From positions 26,703,394-26,767,393 of the forward strand of contig NC_092231.1 in NCBI RefSeq assembly GCF_036320965.1: a DNA stretch of 64,000 nucleotides. The letters are read 5' to 3'. Source of the stretch: Panulirus ornatus. Taxonomy: Eukaryota > Arthropoda > Malacostraca > Decapoda > Palinuridae. Below, piece by piece: positions 1 through 9,867 of the stretch (position 1 is the first letter of the stretch; each line of letters begins with the position of its first letter). The position numbers and the translations under genes were made by a program. The notes beneath the pieces were generated by a model. It worked only from the letters and a program-made list of their open reading frames with translations, ran no database searches and was not told where the DNA came from.

Positions 1-392
1 ATATCTGGGAGTGGATTTAGCAGTGGATGGAACCATGGAAGCGGAAGTGAGTCACAGGGTGGGGGAGGGGACGAATGTTCTGGGAGCGTTGAAGTATGTG
101 TGGAAGGCGAGAACGTTATCTCAGAGAGCAAAAATGGATATGTTTGAATTAATATTGGTTCCAACAATGTTGGTAAGTTGCGTGGCCTGGGTCATAGATA
201 GGGTTGTGCAGAGGAGGGTGGATGTGTTGGAAATGAGATGTTTGAGGACAATATGTGGTGTGAGGTGGTTTGATCGAGTAAGTAATAAAGGGTAAGAGAG
301 ATGTGTGGTAATAAAAAGAGTGTGGCTGAGAGAGCAGAAGAGGGTGTATTGAAATGGTTTGGACACATGGAGAGAATGAGTGAGGAAAGCCT
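1..392 (+). mobile_element. LINE fragment, CTD only
   Basis: This fragment enters from the left edge of the window at the YLGVD motif and runs through the C-terminal domain to the MERMSEES stretch. A one-base loss near 287 (AATAAAGGG where other copies read AATGAAAGGG) shifts the frame and creates a stop at 293-295, so it is dead. It stops abruptly at ~392, where sequence of the opposite orientation begins. Its reverse complement lies at about 690-1075 in the next fragment, so the pair could form a long hairpin. Confidence 0.85.
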
Positions 393-3298
393 CTAGCTGT
401 CATGTTTAATGCACCGAAACCACAGCTCCCTATCCACATCCAGGCCAAACAGACCTTTCCATGGTTTACCCCAGACACTTCACTTGCCCTGGTTCAGGCC
501 ACTGACAGCACGTCAACCCCGGTATACCACATAGTTCCAATTCACTCTAGTCCTTGCATGCTTCTCAACCTCCTGCATCTTCAGGCCCTGATCGCTCAAA
601 ATCTTTTTCACTCCATCCTTCCACCTCCAATTTGGTCTGATTCTCCGTGTTCCCTCCACCTCTGACACATATATCCTCTTTGTCAATCTTTCCTCACTCA
701 TTCTCTCCATGTGTCCGAACCATTTCAACACTCCCTATTTTGCTCTTTCAACCACACTCTTTTTTATACCACACATCTCTGTTACCCTTTCATTACTTAC
801 TCGATCAAACACCTCACACCACATATTATCCTCAAATATTTCATTTCCAACACATCCAACCTTATCTTCACAATCTTATATGTAGCCCATGCCTCGTAAC
901 CATATAACATTGTTGGAACCAATATTCCTTCAAACGTACCCATTTTTGCTCTCCAAGATATTCTCACCTTCCACACATTCTTCAACGCTCGCAGAACCTT
1001 CGCCCCCCTTCCCCACCCTGTGCCTCACTTCCACCTCCATGGTTCCATTCGCTGCCAGATCCACTCCCAGATATCTAAAACACTTCACTTCCTCCAGGTT
1101 TTCTCCATTCAAACTTACATCCCAATTAACTTGTCCCTCAACCCTACTGAACCTAATAACCTTGCTCTTATTCACATTTACTCTCAACTTTCTCCTTTCA
1201 CACACTTTTCCAATTTCAGTCACCAACCTTTGCATTTTCTCACTCGAATCAGCCACCAGACCTGTATCATTGGCGAAAAACAACTGACTCACTTCCCGGG
1301 CCCTCTCATCTCCAAAAGACTGCATACTTACCCCCTCTTTAAAACTTTAGCACCTACCTCCCAAACCACCCTATCCATAAACAAATTAAACAACCATAGG
1401 GACATCACACACCCCTCCCGCAGACTAACCTTCACTGGGAACCAATCACTCTCCTCTCTTCCAACTCATACACATCATACATCCTTGATAAAACCTTTTC
1501 ATTTCTTCTAGCAGCTTTCCTCTGACAACATATACTATTAAGACCTTCCACAAAGCATCTGTATCAACCTATCATATACCTTCTCCAGATCAAAAAATGC
1601 TACCTAGAAATTCATCTGTTTTTCTAAGTATTTCTCACACACATTCTTTAAAGCCAACACCTGATCCACACATCCCCTATCACTTCGGAAACCACACTGC
1701 TCCTCCCCAGTCTGACACTCTGTACATACCTTCACCCTCTCAACCACTACCCTCCCAAACAATTTCCCAGGAATACTCAACAAATTTATGCCTCTGTAGT
1801 TTGAACACTCACCTTTATCCCCTATGCCTTTGTACAATGGCAGTATGCATGTATTCTGCCAACCCTCAGATACTTCACCATGGTTCATACATACATTAAA
1901 TATCCTTACTAACCAGTAAACAACACAGTCGCCCCATTTTTAATAAGTTTTACTGCAGTGCCATCCAAACCTGCTGCTTTGTCGGATTTCATATTCCAGA
2001 AAGCTTTCACTGCTTCTTCTTTCTTAACCAAGCCATTTTCTCTGACCCTCTCGCTTCGCACACCACCCCGAACCAAAACACCCTACATCTGCCACTATCA
2101 CCAAATACATTCAACAAGCCTTCAAAATCCTCACTCCATCTCCTTCTCACTTCATCACCACCTGTTATTACTTACCTACTTGCCCCCTTCACTGATGTTC
2201 CCATTTGTTCTCTTTTCCTACGCATGTTTTTTACCTCCTTCCAAAACACCTTTTGTATCCTCCCTAAAATTCAATGATACTCTCTCACCCCAACTCTCTT
2301 TTTCAGACCTTGCATCTTTCTCCTGACCTTCCGCTGCTTTCCTTTATACATCTCCCAGTCGTTTGCACTCTTTCCTTGCAAGCGTCTTCCAAATGCTTCT
2401 CTTTTCTCTTTCACTAACAGCTGTACTTCTTCATCCCACCGCTCACTACCCTTTCTAATCTACCTACCTCCTACCTTCCTCGTGCCACATGCATCTTTTG
2501 CACAAGCCATCATTGCTTCCCTAAATACATCCAATTCCTCAACTACTCCCGTCACATCGTTTGCTTTCACCTTTTGCCATTCTACACTCAATATCTCCTT
2601 GTAATTCCTCACACAAGTCTCCTTTCCAAGCTCACTTACTCTCTCCACTTTCTTCTCCCCAACATTCTCTTTTCTTTTTTGAAAACCTCTACAAAACTTC
2701 ACCTTCACCTCTACAAGTTAGTGATCAGACATCCCTCCAGCTGCCCCTCTCAACAAATTAACATCCAGAAGTCTCCCTTTTACATGCCTATCAATAAACA
2801 TGTAATCCAATAATGCCCTTTGACCATCTCTTACTCACATATGTATGCTTTTGTATATCTCTCTTTTTTAAACTGGGTATTCCCGGTCACCAGTCTTTTT
2901 ACAGCACACAACTCCACAAGCTTTTCACTCTTTCCATTCACAACACTGAATACTCCATGTACACCAGTTATACCCTCAAGTGCCACATGACACACCTTCG
3001 CAATTAAATCACCCATCACTAAGACCCAGTCTGGTGCATCAAAGCTGTTGACACACTCACTCAGCTGCTCCCAAAACGCCTCTCATAATCTTTCTTCTCA
3101 TGACCAGGTGTATAGGCTCCAATAATCAACCATCCCTCTCCATCCACTTTCAGTTTTACCCACATCATTATTAAATTTACTTTCTTACACACTATCACAT
3201 ACTCCCACAACTCCTGCTTCAGTAGTGCTACTCCTTCCTTAGCTCTTGTCCTCTCATCATCCATTTGACTTTACTCCCAAGACTTCCTCAGATCAGGG
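393..3298 (-). mobile_element. LINE copy, 3'UTR start through EN, degenerate
   Basis: Read on the minus strand this old copy spans most of the element. EN is at ~3264-2831, with VALLKQELWEYV and GAYTPGHEKKDYER. The linker is at 2708-2460, RT fingers at 1888-1604, RT palm around 1325-930, CTD to ~513, and the first part of the 3'UTR to 393. Many frameshifts break it into short frames. The RT active-site motif reads FANDT instead of FADDT, so one catalytic aspartate is lost. The 3'UTR is cut before the tail module. Confidence 0.85.
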
Positions 3299-5119
3299 AT
3301 ATTTAGTGTTGTGAATGGAAATGGTGAGGAGCTTGTGGATTTGTGCTGGAAAAAGACTGGTGACTGGGAATTCTTGGTTTAAAAAGAGAGATATACATAA
3401 GTATACGTATGTGAGTATGAAAAATGTTCAAAGGGTATTATTGGCTAACATGTTGATTGATAGGCATGTAAAAGAGAGACTTTTGGATGTTAATGTGTTG
3501 AGAGGGGCAACTGGATGGATGTCTGACCACTCTCTTGTGAAGGTGAAGATTTGTAGAGGTTTTCAAAAGAGAAGAGAAAATGTTGGGGAGAATAGAGTGG
3601 TGAGAGTAAGTGAGCTTGGAAAGGAGACTTGTGTGAGGAAGTACCAGGAGAGATTGAGTGTAGAATGGTAAAAGTTGAGAGCAAATGACATGAGTGGCGT
3701 GAGAGAGGAATGGGATGTATTTAGGGAAGCAATGATGGCATGTGCAAAAGATGCATGTAGCACGAGGAAGTTGGGAGGTGGGCAGATTAGAAAGGATAGT
3801 GAGTAGTAGGATGAAGAAGTAAAGTTATTAGGGAAAGAGTAAGCGAAACATTTGCCGAAACTTGCAACGAAAAGTGCAAACGACATGGAGATTTATAAAA
3901 GAAAGCGGCAGGAGGTCAAGAGAAAGGTGCAAGGGTTGAAAAAGAGGGCAAACGAGAGTTGGGGTGAGAGAGTATCATTAAACTTTAGGGAGAATAGAAA
4001 GATGTTTTGGAAGGAGATGAATACCGTCCTAAAGAAAAGAGAACAAATGGGAACATCGATGAAGGGTGCACATGAGGAGGTAATGATAAGGGTGATGAAG
4101 TGAGAAGGGGGATGGAGTGAGTATTTTGAAAGTTTCTTGAATGTGTTTGATGATAAGAGTGGCAGACGTAAGGGTGCTTTGTTCGGGGTGGTGTACAAAG
4201 TCAGACGGTCAGGGAGAATTGTTTGGTTAAGAGAGAAGAGGTAGTGAGATAATGAAAGCTTTGCGGAAAATGAAATCTGGCAAGGCGGCGGGTTTGGATG
4301 GTATTGCAGTTGAATTTATCAAAAAAGAGGGTGACTGTGTTGTTGATTGGTTGGTAAGGATATTCATTGTATGTATGAACCACAGTGAAGTGCCTGAGAA
4401 TTGGCATAATACATGCATAGTGCCATTGTACAAAGGCAAAGGGGATATAGGTGAGTGTTCAAACTACAGAGGCATGAGTTTGTTGAGTATTCCTGGGATA
4501 TTGGATGGGAGGCTAGGTAGTGATAGAGAGGTTGAAAGCATGTATAGGGTATCAGATTGGGGAGGAGCAGTGTGGTTTCAAAAGTGGTAGACGATGTGTA
4601 GATCAGGTGTTTGCTTTAAGGAATGTGCGTGAGGAATACTTCGAAAAATAGATGGATTTGTGTGTAGCGTTTTTGGATCTGGAGAAGGCATATGATAAGG
4701 TTTAAAGAAATGCTTTGTGGAAGGTCTTAAGAGTATATAATGTGAGAGGTGAGTTGCTAGAAGCCGTGGATAGTTTTTACCAAGGATGTAAGGCATGTGT
4801 ACTAGTAGGAAGAGAGGGGAGTGATTGGTTCCCAGTAAAGGTCAGTTTGCGGCAGGGTTATGTGATGTCCCCACGGTTGTTTATTTGTTTATGGATGGGG
4901 TGGTTAGGGAGGTAAGTGCAAGAGTTTTGGATAGAGAGGCAAGCATGCAGTCTGTTGGGGATGAGATGGCCTGGGAAATGAGTCAGTCGTTCGTCGATGA
5001 TTCAGCTCTGGTGGTTGATTAGAGTTAGAAATTGCAGAACTTGGTGACTGAGTTCGGAAAAGTGTGAAAGGAGAAAGTTGAGAGCAAATGGTAAATAACA
5101 GTAAGTTTATTATATTCAG
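3299..5119 (+). mobile_element. LINE copy, EN C-terminus through RT palm, degenerate
   Basis: The copy starts inside EN (FSVVNGNGEE-like, then SDHSLV of the SDH motif at 3522-3539). It continues through the linker (3540-4100), RT fingers (4252-4590, with LYKGKGDIGECSNYRG) and palm to about 5022, where the active site reads FVDDSA. Frameshifts and stops recur. It breaks off at ~5119, where the intact younger copy starts again inside EN. The left border joins the EN part of the previous minus-strand copy head to head. Confidence 0.85.
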
Positions 5120-7608
5120 GATGTTAATGTTAATGTGCTGAGAGGTGCAACTGGAGGGATGTCTGATCATTATCTTGTGGAGGCTAAGGTGAAGATTTGT
5201 ATGGGTTTTCAGAAAAGAAGAGTGAATGTTGGGGTGAAGAGGGTGGTGAGAGTAAGTGAGCTTGAGAAGGAGACCTGTGTGAGGAAGTACCAGGAGAGAC
5301 TGAGTACAGAATGGAAAAAGGTGAGAACAATGGAAGTAAGGGGAGTGGGGGAGGAATGGGATGTATTTAGGGAATCAGTGATGGATTGCGCAAAAGATGC
5401 TTGTGGCATGAGAAGAGTGGGAGGTGGGTTGATTAGAAAGGGTAGTGAGTGGTGGGATGAAGAAGTAAGAGTATTAGTGAAAGAGAAGAGAGAGGCATTT
5501 GGACGATTTTTGCAGGGAAAAAATGCAATTGAGTGGGAGATGTATAAAAGAAAGAGACAGGAGGTCAAGAGAAAGGTGCAAGAGGTGAAAAAAAGGGCAA
5601 ATGAGAGATGGGGTGAGAGAGTATCATTAAATTTTAGGGAGAATAAAAAGATGTTCTGGAAGGAGGTAAATAAAGTGCGTAAGACAAGGGAGCAAATGGG
5701 AACTTCAGTGAAGGGCGCAAATGGGGAGGTGATAACAAGTAGTGGTGATGTGAGAAGGAGATGGAGTGAGTATTTCGAAGGTTTGTTGAATGTGTTTGAT
5801 GATAGAGTGGCAGATATAGGGTGTTTTGGTCGAGGTGGTGTGCAAAGTGAGAGGGTTAGGGAAAATGATATCTTAAACAGAGAAGAGGTAGTGAAATCTT
5901 TGCGGAAGATGAAAGCCGGCAAGGCAGCAGGTTTGGATGGTATTGCAGTGGAATTTATTAAAAAAGGGGGTGACTGTATTGTTGACTGGTTGGTAAGGTT
6001 ATTTAATGTATGTATGACTCATGGTGAGGTGCCTGAGGATTGGCGGAATGCGTGCATAGTGCCATTGTACAAAGGCAAAGGGGATAAGAGTGAGTGCTCA
6101 AATTACAGAGGTATAAGTTTGTTGAGTATTCCTGGTAAATTATATGGGAGGGTATTAATTGAGAGGGTGAAGGCATGTACAGAGCATCAGATTGGGGAAG
6201 AGCAGTGTGGTTTCAGAAGTGGTAGAGGATGTGTGGATCAGGTGTTTGCTTTGAAGAATGTATGTGAGAAATACTTAGAAAAGCAAATGGATTTGTATGT
6301 AGCATTTATGGATCTGGAGAAGGCATATGATAGAGTTGATAGAGATGCTCTGTGGAAGGTATTAAGAATATATGGTGTGGGAGGAAAGTTGTTAGAAGCA
6401 GTGAAAAGTTTTTATCGAGGATGTAAGGCATGTGTACGTGTAGGAAGAGAGGGAAGTGATTGGTTCTCAGTGAATGTAGGTTTGCGGCAGGGGTGTGTGA
6501 TGTCTCCATGGTTGTTTAATTTGTTTATGGATGGGGTTGTTAGGGAGGTAAATGCAAGAGTTTTGGAAAGAGGGGCAAGTATGAAGTCTGTTGGGGATGA
6601 GAGAGCTTGGGAAGTGAGTCAGTTGTTGTTCGCTGATGACACAGCGCTGGTGGCTGATTCATGTGTGAAACTGCAGAAGCTGGTGACTGAGTTTGGTAAA
6701 GTGTGTGGAAGAAGAAAGTTAAGAGTAAATGTGAATAAGAGCAAGGTTATTAGGTACTGTAGGGTTGAGGGTCAAGTCAATTGGGAGGTGAGTTTGAATG
6801 GAGGAAAACTGGAGGAAGTTAAGTGTTTTAGATATCTGGGAGTGGATCTGGCAGCGGATGGAACCATGGAAGCGGAAGTGGATCATAGGGTGGGGGAAGG
6901 GGCGAAAATTCTGGGGGCCTTGAAGAATGTGTGGAAGTCGAGAACATTATCTCGGAAAGCAAAAATGGGTATGTTTGAAGGAATAGTGGTTCCAACAATG
7001 TTGTATGGTTGCGAGGCGTGGGCTATGGATAGAGTTGTGCGCAGGAGGATGGATGTGCTGGAAATGAGATGTTTGAGGACAATGTGTGGTGTGAGGTGGT
7101 TTGATCGAGTGAGTAACGTAAGGGTAAGAGAGATGTGTGGAAATAAAAAGAGCGTGGTTGAGAGAGCAGAAGAGGGTGTTTTGAAGTGGTTTGGGCACAT
7201 GGAGAGGATGAGTGAGGAAAGATTGACCAAGAGGATATATGTGTCGGAGGTGGAGGGAACAAGGAGAAGAGGGAGACCAAATTGGAGGTGGAAAGATGGA
7301 GTGAAAAAGATTTTGTGTGATCGGGGCCTGAACATGCAGGAGGGTGAAAGGAGGGCAAGGAATAGAGTGAATTGGAGCGATGTGGTATACCGGGGCTGAC
7401 GTGCTGTCAGTGGATTGAATCAGGGCATTTGAAGCGTCTGGGGTAAACCATGGAAAGCTGTGTAGGTATGTATATTTGCGTGTGTGGACGTATGTATATA
7501 CATGTGTATGGGGGGGGGTTGGGCCATTTCTTTCGTCTGTTTCCTTGCGCTACCTCGCAAACGCGGGAGACAGCGACAAAGTATAAAAAAAAAAAAGAAA
7601 AAAAAAAA
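5120..7608 (+). mobile_element. 5'-truncated young-subfamily LINE with intact RT frame
   Basis: This is the best preserved element of the window. It begins within EN at the DVNV..LRGATGG stretch, keeps linker, RT and CTD open in one frame, and ends with the short 3'UTR (7400-7586) and an A-rich tail (7587-7608). The 3'UTR goes directly from the AAACCATGGAAAG block to the GTAGGTATGTATATTTGCG block and then the tail module, lacking the internal module of older copies. There is no 5'UTR or EN N-terminus, so this copy cannot be autonomous as it stands. Confidence 0.92.
5135..7399 (+). CDS. LINE ORF2-type protein fragment: EN C-terminus, linker, reverse transcriptase, CTD (754 codons)
   Basis: The product is the reverse transcriptase of an RTE-like non-LTR retrotransposon, which copies its own RNA at a nicked target. 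Residues 10-12 are the SDH motif that ends an APE-type endonuclease. About residues 20-240 form a Lys/Arg-rich linker that is probably helical. RT fingers carry AGKAAGLDGI (261-270) and the LYKGKGDKSECSNYRGISLL stretch. Palm motif A (AFMDLEKAYD) has the catalytic Asp at 393 (6311-6313), and the active-site FADDT is at 499-503 (6629-6643). The CTD ends with GRPNWRW (713-719). All three catalytic aspartates are present and there is no frameshift. The annotated start is a GTG. The frame is open from 5105 and the real protein would begin further upstream in EN, so this is a truncation product. Older copies continue past the end (VVYRG) with [11 protein letters not shown]; here their CGA codon has become TGA. 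Confidence 0.9.
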   Translation: MLRGATGGMSDHYLVEAKVKICMGFQKRRVNVGVKRVVRVSELEKETCVRKYQERLSTEWKKVRTMEVRGVGEEWDVFRESVMDCAKDACGMRRVGGGLIRKGSEWWDEEVRVLVKEKREAFGRFLQGKNAIEWEMYKRKRQEVKRKVQEVKKRANERWGERVSLNFRENKKMFWKEVNKVRKTREQMGTSVKGANGEVITSSGDVRRRWSEYFEGLLNVFDDRVADIGCFGRGGVQSERVRENDILNREEVVKSLRKMKAGKAAGLDGIAVEFIKKGGDCIVDWLVRLFNVCMTHGEVPEDWRNACIVPLYKGKGDKSECSNYRGISLLSIPGKLYGRVLIERVKACTEHQIGEEQCGFRSGRGCVDQVFALKNVCEKYLEKQMDLYVAFMDLEKAYDRVDRDALWKVLRIYGVGGKLLEAVKSFYRGCKACVRVGREGSDWFSVNVGLRQGCVMSPWLFNLFMDGVVREVNARVLERGASMKSVGDERAWEVSQLLFADDTALVADSCVKLQKLVTEFGKVCGRRKLRVNVNKSKVIRYCRVEGQVNWEVSLNGGKLEEVKCFRYLGVDLAADGTMEAEVDHRVGEGAKILGALKNVWKSRTLSRKAKMGMFEGIVVPTMLYGCEAWAMDRVVRRRMDVLEMRCLRTMCGVRWFDRVSNVRVREMCGNKKSVVERAEEGVLKWFGHMERMSEERLTKRIYVSEVEGTRRRGRPNWRWKDGVKKILCDRGLNMQEGERRARNRVNWSDVVYRG

Positions 7609-8497
7609 GTTTGAATGGAGAAAAATTGGAAGAGGTGAAATGTTTTAGATATCTTGGAGTAGAAGTGAGTAACAGGATGTGGGAGGTGGACGAAGGTTCT
7701 GGGAGTGATGATGAATAAGTGGAAGGAGAGAACGTTATCTCAGAGGGCAAAATGTGTATGTTTCAAGGAATAGTAGTTCCAACAATGTTGTATGGTTGCA
7801 AGGCATGGGCTATAGGGAGGGTTGTGCAGAGAAGGGTTGATGTGTTGGAAATGAGATGTTTGAAGACAATATGTGGTGTGAGATAGTTTGATCGAGAAAG
7901 TAATGAAAGAGTAAGTGAGAAGTGTAGAGATAAAAAGAGTGTGGTTGAGAGAGCAGAAAATGGTGTGTTGAAATGATTTGGACATTTGGCGAGAATGAGT
8001 GAGGAAAGATTGACAAAGAGGATATATGTGTCAGAGGTGGAGGGGACAAGAAGCATGAGACCAAATTGGAGGTGGAAGGTTGGAGTGAAAAAGATTTTGA
8101 GTGATGGGGACTGAACATACAGGAGGGTGAGAGGCATGCAAGGAATAGAGTGAATTGTAACGATGTTGTGTACCGAGTTCGACATGCTGTCAATGCACTG
8201 AACCAGGGCATGTGAAACTTCTGGGGTAAACTATGGAAATGTGTATGGGGCCTGGATGTTCGTAGGGAGCTGTGATTTTGGTGCATTACACATGACAGTT
8301 AAAGACTGAGTGTGAATGAATATGACCTTTTTTGTCTGCTTTCCTGGTGCTATCTTGCTGAAGCTGGGGGTGGCGATGCTGTTTCATGTAGGATGGGGTA
8401 GCACAAGGAATAGTGAAGGCAAGCATGTATGAATTTGTACATATGCATATATGTATATGTCTGTGTATGTGTATGTATATGTGCGTGTATGGGCATT

Positions 8498-8503
<6 letters not shown>
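7609..8503 (+). mobile_element. LINE fragment, CTD plus 3'UTR (host of a nested insertion)
   Basis: Sequence resumes at the SLNGEKLEE block, runs through a frameshifted CTD to ~8115, and continues into a long-type 3'UTR with the internal module (CTTTCCTGGTGCTATCTTGC, 8340-8359). It is interrupted in the AT-rich part of the UTR by an (AT)n array and a young minus-strand LINE. Its missing tail module lies beyond that insertion at 9800-9867. Confidence 0.8.

Positions 8504-8568
<65 letters not shown>
8504..8568. repeat. (TA)n microsatellite
   Basis: This is an uninterrupted TA tract of about 65 bp at the junction between a plus-strand LINE 3'UTR and a minus-strand LINE tail. It begins exactly where the LINE 3'UTR normally holds a short TATATATA seed. 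Confidence 0.97.
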
Positions 8569-8571
<3 letters not shown>

Positions 8572-9799
8572 CTTTTTTTTTTTGCTTTGTCGCTGTCTCC
8601 CGCGTTTGCGAGGTAGCGCAAGGAAACAGACGAAAGAAATGGCCCAACCCACCCCCATACACATGTATATACATACGTCCACACACGCAAATATACATAC
8701 CTACACAGCTTTCCATGGTTTACCCCAGACGCTTCACATGCCTTGCTTCAATCCACTGACAGCACGTCAACCCCGGTATACCACATCGCTCCAATTCACT
8801 CTATTCCTTGCCCTCCTTTCACCCTCCTTCATGTTCAGGCCCCGATCACACAAAATCTTTTTTACTCCATCTTTCCACCTCCAATTTGGTCTCCCTCTTC
8901 TCCTCGTTCCCTCCACCTCCGACACATATATCCTCTTGGTCAATCTTTCCTCACTCATTCTCTCCATGTGACCAAACCATTTCAAAACACCCTCTTCTGC
9001 TCTCTCAACCACGCTCTTTTTATTTCCACACATCTCTCTTACCCTTACGCTACTTACTCGATCAAACCACCTCACACCACACATTGTCCTCAAACATCTC
9101 ATTTCCAGCACATCCATCCTCCTGCGCACAACTCTATCCATAGTCCACGCCTCGCAACCATACAACATTGTTGGAACCACTATTCCTTCAAACATACCCA
9201 TTTTTGCTTTCCGAGATAATGTTCTCGACTTCCACACATTCTTCAAGGCTCCCAGAATTTTCGCCCCCTCCCCCACCCTATGATCCACTTCCGCTTCCAT
9301 GTTTCCATCCGCTGCCAGATCCACTCCCAGATATCTAAAACACTTCACTTCCTCCAGTTTTTCTCCATTCAAACTCACCTCCCAATTGACTTGACCCTCA
9401 ACCCTACTGTACCTAATAACCTTGCTCTTATTCACATTTACTCTTAACTTTCTTCTTTCACACACTTTACCAAACTCAGTCACCAGCTTCTGCAGTTTCT
9501 CACATGAATCAGCCACCAGCGCTGTATCATCAGCGAACAACAACTGACTCACTTCCCAAGCTCTCTCATCCCCAACAGACTTCATCCTTGCCCCTCTTTC
9601 CAAAACTCTTGCATTTACCTCCCTAACAACCCCATCCATAAACAAATTAAACAACCATGGAGACATCACACACCCCTGCCGCAAACCTACATTCACTGAG
9701 AACCAATCACTTTCCTCTCTTCCTACACGTACACATGCCTTACATCCTCGATAAAACTTTTCACTGCTTCTAACAACTTGCCTCCCACACCATATATTC
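8569..9799 (-). mobile_element. Young-subfamily LINE, 5'-truncated, nested insertion
   Basis: The tail is at 8569-8635 (T-rich on this strand, then the tail module), followed by the short-type 3'UTR, CTD and RT palm, and it is truncated at the VGGKLL stretch (9799). Plus-strand LINE 3'UTR lies on both sides (to 8503 and again from 9800), so it landed inside an older copy. Confidence 0.88.
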
Positions 9800-9858
9800 T
9801 TCATTTGTTTCCTGGTATTACCTTGCTGATGTGGGAAATAGCAATCAAATATGATCAA
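8767..9858 (-). CDS. RT palm and CTD of a young LINE fused to antisense host UTR (363 codons)
   Basis: From about residue 33 onward this is LINE protein: the KACVRVGREESDWFSVNVGL stretch, RQGC, MSPWLFNLFMDG, the catalytic FADDTALVAD and the full CTD to VVYRG. Motif A and the RT fingers are missing, so it cannot be an active polymerase. The first ~30 codons come from antisense reading of the neighbouring LINE tail module (9800-9858) and are an accident of the insertion. It is best read as an undecayed remnant of a recent insertion, not as a gene. Confidence 0.75.
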   Translation of the reverse strand: MIIFDCYFPHQQGNTRKQMKNIWCGRQVVRSSEKFYRGCKACVRVGREESDWFSVNVGLRQGCVMSPWLFNLFMDGVVREVNARVLERGARMKSVGDERAWEVSQLLFADDTALVADSCEKLQKLVTEFGKVCERRKLRVNVNKSKVIRYSRVEGQVNWEVSLNGEKLEEVKCFRYLGVDLAADGNMEAEVDHRVGEGAKILGALKNVWKSRTLSRKAKMGMFEGIVVPTMLYGCEAWTMDRVVRRRMDVLEMRCLRTMCGVRWFDRVSSVRVREMCGNKKSVVERAEEGVLKWFGHMERMSEERLTKRIYVSEVEGTRRRGRPNWRWKDGVKKILCDRGLNMKEGERRARNRVNWSDVVYRG

Positions 9859-9867
9859 TAGAAATAG
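9800..9867 (+). mobile_element. LINE tail module, continuation of the interrupted copy
   Basis: The GTTTCCTGGTATTACCTTGC stretch, then a GTGGGAAATAGCAATC variant of the tail and an ATATGATCAATAG end. It completes the 3' end of the plus-strand copy split by the young insertion at 8569-9799. Confidence 0.7.

Noticed and set aside
5209..5922. 237-codon antisense frame and similar long antisense frames at 6883-7335, 12530-12982, 28355-28807 and 61291-61743
   Set aside because: They lie opposite LINE coding sequence, and their similarity to each other only mirrors the LINE copies. The purine-rich sense strand makes the antisense strand poor in stops.
393..7399. Loss of the [11 protein letters not shown] end (VVYRG stop) as a strict marker of the young subfamily
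   Set aside because: The old copy at 393-3298 has the same CGA-to-TGA type change, which can recur at this CpG. It is used only together with other markers.
8384..8716. Open frames with long Tyr-Ile runs (here and at every (AT)n array)
   Set aside because: AT dinucleotide repeats are stop-free in several frames and read as alternating Tyr and Ile; there is no protein beyond the array.
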